DNA from: G963674955 sp963674955
GTDB taxonomy: Bacteria; Desulfobacterota; Desulfovibrionia; Desulfovibrionales; Desulfovibrionaceae
DNA length: 64,000 bases
Reading direction: 5' to 3'
NCBI GenBank assembly: GCA_963674955.2
Contig: CAXXKR010000004.1
Span: forward strand, 682,001-746,000
Shown: positions 50,770-62,051 of the stretch, one piece after another
Layout of the letters: every line of letters starts with the position of its first letter
Numbering within the stretch: the first letter of the stretch is position 1
Translations under genes and position numbers: made by a program
Notes under the pieces: generated by a model
What the model saw: the letters and a program-made list of their open reading frames with translations, nothing else
Databases searched by the model: none
Told to the model about the DNA's origin: nothing

Positions 50770-52113
50770 CTACCCGGACAAAAGGACCATCCCGGCCAAG
50801 CCAAGCAAGCTCCAAAAGCCGATACTGTCCGTGATGGTGGTCAGAAAAATGCTGGAAGCCTGGGCTGGGTCGCGACCGATCTCCTTGAGTATCAGGGGAA
50901 TGGAAGCTCCAGCCAAGGCGCCCACCAGCATGTCCAGAGCCAGGGCCGCCGCCATGACGCAGCCCAAAACAAAATCGTCTGTAAACAAATATGTACTGAC
51001 GAACACGAGCACAGAAATTATCAGTGCGTTTACCATCCCTATTCGCAATTCGCGCAGCACCGCGAACCAGGACTTCCTGCGGTCGAACTTCTCAACCGCC
51101 AGCTGACGGATCATGACCGCCAAGGCCTGTTGACCGGTATTGCCCGCCTGATTGGAAACTATATGCATCAAAGCCGCCAGTATGGCCATCTGGGCGATGG
51201 TGCCCTCGAACAGATGCACCACCCAAGCCGCTATGGCCGAGTTGATGACGTTTATGATCAGCCAGGGCAAGCGCTTGCGCACGGAATAGGTCCAGGGAGA
51301 ATCGATGGTTTCGTCCGCACCGGCGCCAACCATGGCCTGCATGTCCTCGCTGGCCTCTTCCTGAATAATGTCGATTACGTCATCTACGGTGACAACGCCA
51401 AGAAGCCTGTTGCCGAAATCCACGACCGGCAGGGCCAAGAAATTGTAGTGGGCGATGAGTCTTGCGACTTCTTCCCTATCCACGCTGTAGTTTACCGAAA
51501 TGAGATTCTGGGTCTTGATCAACTCCGCCAGCACCCTTCCGTGCCTGCTGGCGAGGAGGTCGCGCAGGGACACAACGCCTACCAAGTGATCCTTTTCATC
51601 GACAAGATAAGCGTAATAGGGAACTTCCTTGTCCTCGACTTCCTTGCGTATCTGACTGATGGCCTGATCCACGGTCAAATTATGGGCAAGGATCACGACC
51701 TCGGTATTCATGACGCCGCCGGCAGTGTCCGGATCAAAGGTCAGAAGAGTTCTCAGCTCGACCCGATCCTCGGCCTTTACCCTTCGAAGCAGGGACTTCT
51801 GCAAATCCTCATCAAGGGCTTCAAGAACGTCCGTGGCGTCATCGGGAGCCATTTCCTCGATGATGTTGGCGGCCAGACTTTCATCCAGCTTGGTCATCAA
51901 GGCGTTCTGGTCGTGTCTGTCCATCTCGGCGATGGACTCGCCGGCATCCTTGATGCTCAGATTCTTGATGAAATCAACCTGATCCTCGATGTCCAGGCCG
52001 CTGATGTGTTCGGCGGCATCCGCCGGATGCTGGTCTTCCAGCTCCGGCTCTTCACCACCGAGCCCCTGGGCGCGGAGTTCATCAAAATCAGGATTCTGCT
52101 TCTGCTCAGTCAT
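50770..52113 (-). CDS. mgtE: MgtE magnesium transporter
   Basis: A 447-residue magnesium channel. The cytosolic N domain (~30-135) is a helical bundle of acidic repeats (DDATDVLEALDEDLQKSLL). A CBS pair follows (~140-260; EVPYYAYLVDEKDHLVGVVS, LPVVDFGNRLLGVVTVDDVI). Then come a plug helix and a five-helix membrane domain (~280-447) with SNQAGNTGQQALAVMIR and the ion-selective ALALDMLVGALAGASIP region. N and CBS domains gate the pore according to cytosolic magnesium. Length is normal. It is monocistronic and divergent from nadC. Confidence 0.95.
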   Translation of the reverse strand: MTEQKQNPDFDELRAQGLGGEEPELEDQHPADAAEHISGLDIEDQVDFIKNLSIKDAGESIAEMDRHDQNALMTKLDESLAANIIEEMAPDDATDVLEALDEDLQKSLLRRVKAEDRVELRTLLTFDPDTAGGVMNTEVVILAHNLTVDQAISQIRKEVEDKEVPYYAYLVDEKDHLVGVVSLRDLLASRHGRVLAELIKTQNLISVNYSVDREEVARLIAHYNFLALPVVDFGNRLLGVVTVDDVIDIIQEEASEDMQAMVGAGADETIDSPWTYSVRKRLPWLIINVINSAIAAWVVHLFEGTIAQMAILAALMHIVSNQAGNTGQQALAVMIRQLAVEKFDRRKSWFAVLRELRIGMVNALIISVLVFVSTYLFTDDFVLGCVMAAALALDMLVGALAGASIPLILKEIGRDPAQASSIFLTTITDSIGFWSLLGLAGMVLLSG

Positions 52114-52256
52114 GGGAAAAACCCTCTAGCCCAATTAAAGTTGAAGGTCAAAAAATTATGCATTACAATAAAGTATTGCCATGTTCACCGAAACAAAAAG
52201 CGGCAGAACAATTTTCCAGCCCATTGCATCATATCCTGCCAGAAACCGGAAATAAA

Positions 52257-53123
52257 ATGACAGACAAATTCAACGAATTCTTTCAGGCCGAAGCCCGGAT
52301 GTTCCTGCTTGCGAGCATACGCATAGCACTTTCCGAAGACGGCCCGGACCTGACCTCCCTAGGCATTTTCTCGGAAAACGACATGGCCCGGGCCCATATC
52401 GTGGCCAAGCAGTCCACTATCGTGGCCGGATTGCCCTTGATACCCATAATCCTGGAATTCTGCGGAGAACGCAGCCAGGCCATGCTCAACGTGGACGACG
52501 GCGAACGAGTCTCCGACGGAGCCGTTGTGGCCATAATACAGGGGCCTGCGATTGACCTGCTCAAAGCCGAACGGACCATGCTCAATTTTCTGACCCATCT
52601 GTCCGGCATTGCCCAATTGACTTCGAAATACGTCGCGGCCATAAAAGACAGCGGAGTCACCCTTCTGGACACGCGCAAGACACTGCCCGGATTGCGCTAC
52701 CCGGAAAAATACGCTGTTACCATGGGCGGTGGAGCCAACCACCGCGTCAATCTCGCCGAGATGCTCCTGGTCAAGGACAATCATATCGACCGGGCCGGAG
52801 GCATAGGCAAGGCCGTGGACAAGCTGCGGCAGGCCCACTCCCCCTGCCCGCCCATCGAGGTGGAATGCCGCACCCTTCAGGAGGTCGGCGAAGCCTCGGA
52901 AAGCCGGGTGCAACGGATAATGCTCGACAACATGGACCCCGAAGTCATAAAAGAGGCCCTCGCCATGATCCCGGAAGGCATCGAAACCGAGATCAGCGGA
53001 AACGTGACCATTGACAACCTTTCCGAGTTGGCGGCCCTGGGGCCGGATTTTATTTCGGTGGGCAGGCTGACCCATTCGGCCCCGGCCTCGGATTTCAGCA
53101 TGCGCATGGAAACAATAGCTTAG
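52257..53123 (+). CDS. nadC: Nicotinate-nucleotide pyrophosphorylase (carboxylating)
   Basis: A 288-residue quinolinate phosphoribosyltransferase: quinolinate plus PRPP gives nicotinate mononucleotide. Visible motifs: RTMLNFLTHLSGIAQLT, LLDTRKTLPGLRYPEKYAV, GGGANHRVNLAEMLLVKDNH and the C-terminal IETEISGNVTIDNL followed by DFISVGRLTHSAP. The ATG at 52257 gives a normal N-terminus; the open frame extends 33 codons upstream. It starts the nadC-nadA-nadB operon, with three bases before nadA, so the full route from aspartate is encoded together. Confidence 0.95.
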   Translation: MTDKFNEFFQAEARMFLLASIRIALSEDGPDLTSLGIFSENDMARAHIVAKQSTIVAGLPLIPIILEFCGERSQAMLNVDDGERVSDGAVVAIIQGPAIDLLKAERTMLNFLTHLSGIAQLTSKYVAAIKDSGVTLLDTRKTLPGLRYPEKYAVTMGGGANHRVNLAEMLLVKDNHIDRAGGIGKAVDKLRQAHSPCPPIEVECRTLQEVGEASESRVQRIMLDNMDPEVIKEALAMIPEGIETEISGNVTIDNLSELAALGPDFISVGRLTHSAPASDFSMRMETIA

Positions 53124-53126
53124 AAA

Positions 53127-54143
53127 ATGAACAAGAACACCGCTGCAATTGTTAAGATTCGGGAAAAAATGGCCGGCAACCTGACCATCCTGGCGCACCA
53201 CTACCAAGGCGACGCCATTGTCGCCCAGGCCGACATAACCGGCGATTCCCTTGAACTGGCCCGAAAAATAGACAGGCTTGAATCCCGGCACATAGTCTTT
53301 TGCGGCGTGTTCTTCATGGCCGAAACAGCAGCCGTACTCAGACGTGAAAACCAAAAGATTTATATTCCGGACATGGATGCAAGCTGCCCCCTGGCGGACA
53401 TGGCCCAGCCTCAACAGGTGGAAGATGTTCTCAAATCTCTGGCTTCAGGCGGCCGCAAGGTCATTCCCCTGGCCTATGTCAACTCTTCGGCCCGGGTGAA
53501 GCAAATCTGCGGCAGGCACGGCGGATCGGTCTGCACATCGGCCAACGCCAAGACCATGCTCAAGTGGGCTCTGGACCAGGGAGACGGAGTGCTTTTCCTG
53601 CCGGACAGGAATCTCGGCTGGAACACTGCCGACGCCCTTGGCCTGCCCCCTTCGGCCCGGCACATGCTGAATCTCGAAACACCGGCCTCCACTGCCGCCG
53701 CCCAGGCGAAACTGCTGCTCTGGCCAGGATATTGCCCGGCCCACGAGCTTTTCACTCCCGACCATATCAAAAACATACGCCGAAACGACCCGGACGCACT
53801 GATAGTCGTCCACCCGGAATGCCCTCCGGAAACGGTCGCCCTTTGCGACGCCTCCGGCTCCACTTCCTTCATCATCCGCTATGTCGAGGAGGCCCCGGAC
53901 GGCAGCAACATTTACGTGGGGACCGAAACCAACATGGTCAGCCGCCTTGCCGCCCGCCACGCGGGACATAAAAAAATCATTCCCGTTAAGACCAGCCTGT
54001 GCCGGGACATGGCCATGATCACGGAGGAAAAACTGGCGGCGTTACTGCAAAATCTCGACTCGACACCACCTGTTGATGTCCCGGACGATATAAGGAAACC
54101 CGCCAAATTGGCCCTTGAACGAATGCTGAAGGCCTGTCAGTGA
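53127..54143 (+). CDS. nadA: Quinolinate synthase
   Basis: A 338-residue [4Fe-4S] enzyme that condenses iminoaspartate with dihydroxyacetone phosphate to quinolinate. It opens with ILAHHYQGDAIVAQADITGD. The three expected cluster cysteines lie in GSVCTSANAKTML, VVHPECPPETVALC and KTSLCRDMAMI. Length fits the short NadA type. It is oxygen-sensitive in general, in keeping with an anaerobe. It is in the middle of the nad operon, overlapping the likely GTG start of nadB. Confidence 0.96.
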   Translation: MNKNTAAIVKIREKMAGNLTILAHHYQGDAIVAQADITGDSLELARKIDRLESRHIVFCGVFFMAETAAVLRRENQKIYIPDMDASCPLADMAQPQQVEDVLKSLASGGRKVIPLAYVNSSARVKQICGRHGGSVCTSANAKTMLKWALDQGDGVLFLPDRNLGWNTADALGLPPSARHMLNLETPASTAAAQAKLLLWPGYCPAHELFTPDHIKNIRRNDPDALIVVHPECPPETVALCDASGSTSFIIRYVEEAPDGSNIYVGTETNMVSRLAARHAGHKKIIPVKTSLCRDMAMITEEKLAALLQNLDSTPPVDVPDDIRKPAKLALERMLKACQ

Positions 54144-55744
54144 GTTGCAAAATGAAACACGAACGAATTAAAACGGATATCCTGGTCATCGGTTCAGGAA
54201 TCGCTGGAGCCATAGCGGCATTGACCCTGGCCGAGAACGGACGGCAGGTGACGTTGATCACTGCCGGCGAAGAACTGAAAACAGGAAACACCCAACTGGC
54301 CCAAGGAGGAATCGCGCACAAGGCACCAGACGACGATCCCCGATTCCTGGAAAAAGACATCCTGACGGCCGGGTGGAGCCTGAATTACCGCAAGGCAGTC
54401 CGCTTTCTTTGCCACAAGGGGCCGGAAGTCATCCGCAATACTCTCCTCGAAAAATACAATGTCCCCTTTGACCGCAATCCGGACGGCGAGTGCTACCTGA
54501 CCAGGGAAGGCGGCCACTCCAAGGCCAGAATCCTCTGCTGCGCCGACCACACCGGCAAGGACATAATCGAGACCCTGATCCGTGAGATTGTCAAATCCCC
54601 AAACATTCAGGTGCTAACCAAACGCACGGCCATCGACCTGCTGACAACCCATCACCACGCCGACCACCTCGATTTCAAATACAACCTGACCAACCACTGT
54701 GTCGGGGCCTATGTTTTTGACGAGCACGTGGAGCAGGTCGAGACCATCCTGGCCGACTTCACTGTGCTGGCAACCGGTGGCGTGGGCCAACTCTATCTGC
54801 ACACCACCAACTCGCCGGGGTCCATAGGGTCCGGCCTGGCAATGGCCTCGAGGGCCGGCGTCCGGCTGCGCAACTGCGAATTCGTACAGTTCCACCCCAC
54901 CGCCCTGTATCAAGGCTCCATGCGTGGAGAGCGCCGCTTCCTCATCTCCGAGGCCGTTCGCGGAGAAGGGGCCAGGCTGATAAATGAAAAAGGCGAAACC
55001 TTCATGTCCCGCTATGATCGGCGCGAAGACCTTGCGCCACGGGACATAGTCACCAGGGCGATAATGGAGGAGATGCTCAGGAACGACGAGGATTGCGTCT
55101 ACCTGGACGCGTCCACGCACATAGACAAGGACTTGCAGGAACGTTTTCCGACCATCTTCGAACGTTGCCTCGAATTTGGACTGGACATCACCAGAGACCC
55201 GATACCCGTGGTTCCAGTGGCCCACTACTTCTGCGGCGGCGTTCTCGTGGACAACCGTGGCCGCAGCACAATGGAACGTCTTTATGCCACCGGCGAATGC
55301 ACTTGCAGCGGCGTGCACGGGGCCAACCGACTGGCCAGCACTTCCCTGCTGGAATGCCTGCTCTGGGGCCATTCAGCGGCCCTGGACATCGCCAAACGCC
55401 ACAACAGAAGTAAAAGCCTGAGCAAAAAGCTCATGGACAGCATTCCGGACTGGGAACACCACGGCGACATGCAAAACGAAGACCCTGCCCTCATCGCTCA
55501 GGACTGGGCCACCATCCGAAACACCATGTGGAACTACGTAGGCATCACCCGCTCCACCGCCCGGCTCAACCGCGCATTCACGGACCTAAGGAAAATGTCG
55601 AAAAACCTGCAGGATTTCTACAAGCAGACAAGCATCAGCAAGCCCATCGTCGATCTCTTTCACGGCTGTCAGGCCGCGTACACCATCACCCTGGCCGCCC
55701 TGCGCAACAAGAAGAGCACGGGCTGCCATTACCGGGAAGATTAG
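54140..55744 (+). CDS. nadB: L-aspartate oxidase
   Basis: A 534-residue FAD enzyme that oxidises aspartate to iminoaspartate for NadA; in anaerobes fumarate is the likely electron acceptor. The N-terminus has the dinucleotide fold DILVIGSGIAGAIAALTLAE, later QLAQGGIAHKAPDDD, and the C-terminal FAD clamp GVHGANRLASTSLLECL. Either the GTG at 54140 (overlapping the nadA stop) or the ATG at 54152 is the start; ribosome sites are weak, fitting translational coupling. It converges with trkH, 12 bases away. Confidence 0.95.
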   Translation: MSCKMKHERIKTDILVIGSGIAGAIAALTLAENGRQVTLITAGEELKTGNTQLAQGGIAHKAPDDDPRFLEKDILTAGWSLNYRKAVRFLCHKGPEVIRNTLLEKYNVPFDRNPDGECYLTREGGHSKARILCCADHTGKDIIETLIREIVKSPNIQVLTKRTAIDLLTTHHHADHLDFKYNLTNHCVGAYVFDEHVEQVETILADFTVLATGGVGQLYLHTTNSPGSIGSGLAMASRAGVRLRNCEFVQFHPTALYQGSMRGERRFLISEAVRGEGARLINEKGETFMSRYDRREDLAPRDIVTRAIMEEMLRNDEDCVYLDASTHIDKDLQERFPTIFERCLEFGLDITRDPIPVVPVAHYFCGGVLVDNRGRSTMERLYATGECTCSGVHGANRLASTSLLECLLWGHSAALDIAKRHNRSKSLSKKLMDSIPDWEHHGDMQNEDPALIAQDWATIRNTMWNYVGITRSTARLNRAFTDLRKMSKNLQDFYKQTSISKPIVDLFHGCQAAYTITLAALRNKKSTGCHYRED

Positions 55745-55756
55745 CGGAACCTTGGA

Positions 55757-57204
<1,448 letters not shown>

Positions 57205-57205
<1 letters not shown>

Positions 57206-58569
57206 TAAAAGAACTCCCGTCTGACCGAAAGTATTTCCTCGACCCTGCCGACATTCTTGCGCGTGGCCAGAATGATCAGCCGATCCTGAGGCTCGATCAC
57301 CACATCGCCCCTGGGCATGATGACCTCGTTCCCGCGCTGAAAGCAAAGTATCAATGCGCCCTTGGGGAAATTAAGGTCCTTGACCGGCTTGCCCACCACA
57401 GAAGATTTTTCCTCGGCAATGGCCTCCATTATCTCGGCTTCCTCGCCCTTTATGGATGCCGCAGACATGATCTTGCCCCTGCGTATGAAGTGCAGAAGGG
57501 AGTTGATGGCCGAAAGTCTGGGGCAAACCAGATGGTCGATGCCGATGGACTTGATAAGCGGCATGTAGGCGAAATTGTTGATGCGCACGATGGACTGCTT
57601 TGCGCCCATGCTCTTGGCCAGGAGACAGGTCAGGATATTCATCTCTTCGTCGCCGGTGAGGGAAACCACCAAATCCAGGTCGCCCACATTCTCTTGGGCA
57701 AGCATCTCCTGATCGGTTCCATCGCCCTGGAGAACGATAACCTTGTCCAGCTTTGCGGAAAGGGCCTCGCATCTTTCAGGATCGGAATCCAGCAACCTAG
57801 TGTGGTAAAATTTGTTATCCAGCGACTTGGCCAACTTGTAGCCTATGTTGCCGCCTCCCACGATCAAGACCTTGCGGACCGGTTCATGGTGAAGACCAAT
57901 GATTTCCAAAACTTCGTCCTGGTCGCGGATGTCGTAGGCGAAATAGACCACATCCTCGGCCTGGACAACATCTTCGCCTCCGGGAATTATCAGGCTGTCG
58001 TCGCGGACCAGGGCGGCGATGACCAGGCCCAAATCCCCTGTCAATTTCCTGAGGTTCATGAGCTTCATGCCAATCAAAGGGCTGTCTGTCGGCAGGCTGA
58101 TTCCGATAACCCTGATCTTTCCGTCCGCGAATTCGCTTATTTCCTCGGCACCGGGCAAACTCATGAGCCTCAGAATGGAATTGACCACCTCCTGGTCCGG
58201 ATTGATGGTCTTGTCGATATTCAGGGCCGAGCCCATTTCCTGTTCGAGGAAATTGGTATAGTCCGCGCCCCGGATACGGGCCAGTTTGGTAATCTTGGGA
58301 GCGATGACACTGGCAAAAAAACACGAAATCAAGTTTATTTCGTCCGAGTCGGTTACCGCCAGAAGTATGTCGGCATCGGCTATCCCGGCCTGCTTCAGAA
58401 CAATGGGACTGCTGCCCGATCCCTGGACTGTCTGGACGTCGATGCTGTCGGCAATTCTGGCAAGGGCGGCAGCGTCCTTGTCAATGACGATGACTTCCTT
58501 ATTCTCCACAGCAAGACGCCTGGACACATGAAAGCCGACTTCTCCGGCACCAATGATGATGATCTTCAA
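57205..58569 (-). CDS. trkA: TrkA potassium transport regulator
   Basis: A 454-residue cytosolic protein with duplicated RCK units. Each half has an NAD(H)-binding fold (IIIIGAGEVGFHVSRRLAVE at the start and VLIVGGGNIGYKLAKSLDNK near residue 233) followed by a TrkA-C domain (GVSLPTDSPLIGMKLMNL-like segment, and KGALILCFQRGNEVIMPRGD at the end). It gates TrkH in response to NAD(H) or ATP. It is first in the trkA-trkH operon. Confidence 0.95.
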
Positions 58570-58641
58570 AAAAAGCCCCCGCTTTTGACAACGCTCTTTA
58601 ATGATTGAGCATTACCTCAAAAACGTTTTATTGCCAAACGT

Positions 58642-58677
58642 AAAAAACCCATTACACATAAGTGTAACAGGCTTTTA
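58642..58677 (-). terminator. Likely terminator of rpsT
   Basis: TTACAC-TTAT-GTGTAA with imperfect lower stem is followed by TTTTTTACG on the minus strand, past the rpsT stop. Confidence 0.55.
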
Positions 58678-58708
58678 AACAAATGAATATCCCGAAGGAA
58701 CTCAATAT

Positions 58709-58972
58709 TTATGCGATTTCGTTGACCTGGCGCTGAAGCCTGGAAATCCTTCTGGCGGCACTTCGCCAGTGGATGACGCTCTTGGTGGACGCCTTGTCCA
58801 AAACGGAGGAAGCTTCGTTCAAAGCGGTCTGCGCCTTGGAGAAGTCCTTTTCCTGAACGGCCGCCCGAACAGCATTAAGGGTGTTCTTGATCCTGGTCCT
58901 GATGGACCTGTTACGGGCATAACGCTTCAAGCTCTGCCGGTGCCTTTTGATCGCAGACTTATGATTAGCCAA
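58709..58972 (-). CDS. rpsT: 30S ribosomal protein S20
   Basis: An 87-residue S20, the normal length, beginning ANHKSAIKRHRQSLKRYARN after the initiator. It binds 16S rRNA early in 30S assembly. The start is TTG at 58972, with AGGAG seven bases upstream. E. coli rpsT also uses UUG and is autoregulated at translation, so similar control is possible. The frame is open to 59032, but the upstream codons do not match S20. It lies downstream of glyS on the same strand, with 76 bases between. Confidence 0.95.
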   Translation of the reverse strand: MANHKSAIKRHRQSLKRYARNRSIRTRIKNTLNAVRAAVQEKDFSKAQTALNEASSVLDKASTKSVIHWRSAARRISRLQRQVNEIA

Positions 58973-59048
58973 AATTCTTCTCCTGAACTCTGTTTTTTTT
59001 AAACGAAGAAAGCCTTTATATGGGCTTGTCAAACTTTGTCAAGTCTTT

Positions 59049-61148
59049 TTATACCTGCAATGCGCTGAAGTCGGCCAGTTTGGACAACTGCTCCACCAAC
59101 CCGCCAAGCAGATTCAGCCTGTTCAACCTCAAGGCCTTATCATCGCACATAACCATGACGTTGTCGAAGAAATCATCCACAAAGGGACGCAATTCCGCCA
59201 ACAATCCCAAGAGGCCGGGAAAATCGTCATCGGCCCACAACTCGTCAAACCGGGGCCCGGTCATGGACAACTTGTCGGCAAGGGCTCTCTCCTGATCTGC
59301 CTCAAACAAATCGGGGTCGGCGTTGCCGCTGATGTTCTCGCCAGCCTCGTCTCCCTGCTTGCGGATGATATTCGCGGCCCGCTTGAATGTCAAAACGGCC
59401 TGTTCGAATCCGTCCTCCCTGCTGAATGCGTCTAGGGCCTTGACCCTGGCGGCCAGTGTGCGGATATCCGAAAATCCGGCCCCAAGGGCGGCGTCAACCA
59501 CCCGGGTCTCGTAGCCCTGTCCGGTCATGAAGGCCCTGAGCCGCTGGCCGAAAAAGTCATGCAGTTTTTCAAGGATTTCTTCCCTGGCGGTCTTCCACTT
59601 CACATCCTTGTAGCCCTCAAGAGCCCAGTACAGAATCCGGTCTACATCCAAATCCAGGCCATGATCCATGACGATCCTGCAAATGCCCAGAGCCTGACGG
59701 CGCAGGGCGTAAGGGTCGTTGGCGCCTGTGGGAATCTTGTTCAGCCCGAAACAACCGGCCAGACTGTCGGCCTTGTCGGCAATGGACAACACGGCACCCG
59801 AAAGACAGGACGGAACCGGGCTGTCCGGGCCGGCAGGCAGATACTGCTCGGCAACGGCCTTGGCCGTCTCGTCTGGATAGCCCTGACGTTTGGCGTAGAT
59901 TCCGCCCATTATGCCCTGCAGCGAATCAAATTCGTTGACCATCTCGGAAACCAGATCGGCCTTGGCCAACTTGCCCGCCAGCGCATAATCAGCCACCTGC
60001 GCGGGAAGCAAACCCGGCATTTCGCCAGCGATCTTGCCGCAAAGCCTTTCCAGACGCCTGGACTTGTCGCCCATGCTGCCCAACGGGCCGAGAAACACTA
60101 CATTTTCAAGCTTGTCCAGCCAGGAATCAATTTTGGTCTTGCCGTCCACCTCCCAGAAAAAACGTGCGTCCTCAAGCCTGGCCTTGAGCACCCTTTCCCA
60201 GCCTTTCCTGACCAGGGAAACATCCTTGGGCTCGATGTTCAGGGTCGTAAGGAAACATGGCAGCAGCTTGCCGTCCGCTCCCTGGACGCCGAAACTCTTC
60301 TGGTGCTTTTCCATGCTGGTCAAAAGCACTTCCCGCGGCAGTTCCAGATAGATTTCACTGATCTCGCCCAGTATGGGCCTGGGAAACTCGACCAAATTCA
60401 CAACCTCGTCCAACAGGCTGTCCTTCCAGACGATTTCGCCGCCCATTTCTTTCGCCAGGGAATTGCCTTCCTTGAGCACCAAATCCCGACGCTCGGCCCC
60501 GTCCAGAATGACCTTTCCCTTTTCCCTGATGATCGCGGCATAATTCTCGGCCTTGTCCAAGGTCCAGGGACCGGAACCCATGTCCCTGTGTCCCCATGTC
60601 ACGCGCCCGGACTTGATGCCGGCCACCTCAAAGGGAACCACTTCACCGTCCAGCAGGGCCGTCAGCCAACGCAGGGGGCGACCGAACGTGAACTCCTGGC
60701 TGCCCCAATGCATCTTTTTGGGAAAACTGAGAGTGGCCACGGCCCGTCGGCAAAACTCGGGCAAAACGTCCATGCTCTTTCCGCCGCCCACGATCTTCTT
60801 TGCCGCCAGATACTCGCCCTTGTCTGTCTCCAGGGTGTAGAGATCGCCGACCTCAAGCCCCTGGCTCTTGGCGAATCCAAGACCGGCCTTGGTCAGCTTG
60901 CCTTCACCGTCATAGGCCACGCGCGCGGGCGGACCAGTGACTTCCTCCTCCTCGCGGCGCTGCTCCGAGGCGATATTCCTTACGAATGCGGTCAACCTGC
61001 GAGGAGTGGCAAAGGTTTCCACCTTGCCGAAATCAACCATGCCCTCCGCAAGATACCCGCTCAGCAACCCGGCCAGTTCATCCGCCAGTTTGGGCACAAA
61101 ACGGGCGGGCATCTCCTCCATTCCGATTTCCAGTATGAACTCAGACAT
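59049..61148 (-). CDS. glyS: Glycyl-tRNA synthetase beta subunit
   Basis: A 699-residue beta chain of the alpha2-beta2 glycyl-tRNA synthetase, which binds and positions tRNA-Gly. It begins with EFILEIGMEEMPARFVPKLA, has the conserved WGSQEFTFGRPLRWLTALLD and VLLTSMEKHQKSFGVQGADG, an HD-like core and the anticodon-binding C-terminal region. Normal length. It begins 19 bases after glyQ ends, so both subunits come from one transcript. Confidence 0.97.
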   Translation of the reverse strand: MSEFILEIGMEEMPARFVPKLADELAGLLSGYLAEGMVDFGKVETFATPRRLTAFVRNIASEQRREEEEVTGPPARVAYDGEGKLTKAGLGFAKSQGLEVGDLYTLETDKGEYLAAKKIVGGGKSMDVLPEFCRRAVATLSFPKKMHWGSQEFTFGRPLRWLTALLDGEVVPFEVAGIKSGRVTWGHRDMGSGPWTLDKAENYAAIIREKGKVILDGAERRDLVLKEGNSLAKEMGGEIVWKDSLLDEVVNLVEFPRPILGEISEIYLELPREVLLTSMEKHQKSFGVQGADGKLLPCFLTTLNIEPKDVSLVRKGWERVLKARLEDARFFWEVDGKTKIDSWLDKLENVVFLGPLGSMGDKSRRLERLCGKIAGEMPGLLPAQVADYALAGKLAKADLVSEMVNEFDSLQGIMGGIYAKRQGYPDETAKAVAEQYLPAGPDSPVPSCLSGAVLSIADKADSLAGCFGLNKIPTGANDPYALRRQALGICRIVMDHGLDLDVDRILYWALEGYKDVKWKTAREEILEKLHDFFGQRLRAFMTGQGYETRVVDAALGAGFSDIRTLAARVKALDAFSREDGFEQAVLTFKRAANIIRKQGDEAGENISGNADPDLFEADQERALADKLSMTGPRFDELWADDDFPGLLGLLAELRPFVDDFFDNVMVMCDDKALRLNRLNLLGGLVEQLSKLADFSALQV

Positions 61149-61167
61149 TTTACAAACTCTTCCCGTG

Positions 61168-62040
61168 TTAGGCGTTCTTGAGCATGGGATGACCCATTTC
61201 CTCGCGCTGATCCCGATACAACTCCGCTATTTTGGAAGCCAGATAACGGACGCGGCCGATGTAGCCGGTACGCTCGGTTATGGATATGGCCCCACGCGCG
61301 TCAAGGAGATTGAACGTATGAGAGCACTTGAGACAATAGTCGTAGGCCGGCCAGGGCAGGCCCTCCTCGCAAAGCTTCCTGCTCTCGCCCTCATACTGAT
61401 CGAAAAGATTGAGCAGCATCTTGGAGTCGCTGACCTCGAAGTTGTATTTCGACTGCTCCACCTCGTTCTGGTGGTAAATTTCGCCGTACGTGACGTTCTT
61501 GTTCCAGGCCAGGTCATAAATCGATTCCTTCTCCTGGAGGTACATGCCGATGCGCTCCAGACCGTAGGTAATCTCCACGCTGACCGGATGCAGGTCTATT
61601 CCACCCACCTGCTGGAAATACGTGAACTGGGTGACCTCCATGCCGTTGAGCCAGACCTCCCAGCCCAGCCCCCAGGCGCCAAGGGTCGGAGATTCCCAGT
61701 CATCCTCCACAAAACGGATATCGTGGCAGGTGGCGTCGATTCCCAAAACCGAAAGACTCTTCAGATAGAGATCCTGCACATCATCCGGCGAAGGCTTTAG
61801 GATGACCTGAAACTGGTAGTAATGCTGCAAACGGTTGGGGTTCTCACCGTAGCGGCCGTCCGTGGGCCTTCTTGAAGGCTCGACATAGGCCACATTCCAA
61901 GGCTCCGGGCCAATGACCCGAAAAAAGGTCGAAGGATTGAACGTTCCCGCCCCAACCTCGATGTCAAAGGGTTGAACCAGGACACATCCATAGTCAGACC
62001 AATAGTTTTGCAGATTCAATATGACGCTTTGAAAATCCAT
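61168..62040 (-). CDS. glyQ: Glycyl-tRNA synthetase alpha subunit
   Basis: A 290-residue class II catalytic chain. FQSVILNLQNYWSDYGCVLV opens it, then QPFDIEVGAGTFNPSTFFRV and YVEPSRRPTDGRYGENPNRL (motif 2 area) and GLERIGMYLQ (motif 3). It activates glycine and works with GlyS. It starts 11 bases after the recO stop, in the cluster rodZ-like, recO, glyQ, glyS, rpsT. Confidence 0.97.
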   Translation of the reverse strand: MDFQSVILNLQNYWSDYGCVLVQPFDIEVGAGTFNPSTFFRVIGPEPWNVAYVEPSRRPTDGRYGENPNRLQHYYQFQVILKPSPDDVQDLYLKSLSVLGIDATCHDIRFVEDDWESPTLGAWGLGWEVWLNGMEVTQFTYFQQVGGIDLHPVSVEITYGLERIGMYLQEKESIYDLAWNKNVTYGEIYHQNEVEQSKYNFEVSDSKMLLNLFDQYEGESRKLCEEGLPWPAYDYCLKCSHTFNLLDARGAISITERTGYIGRVRYLASKIAELYRDQREEMGHPMLKNA

Positions 62041-62051
62041 GGCAGCTCCAA

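Noticed and set aside
59559..61181. 540-codon open frame antisense to glyS
   Set aside because: glyS has all family motifs; the antisense frame is a by-product of GC-rich codon bias and shows no protein family.
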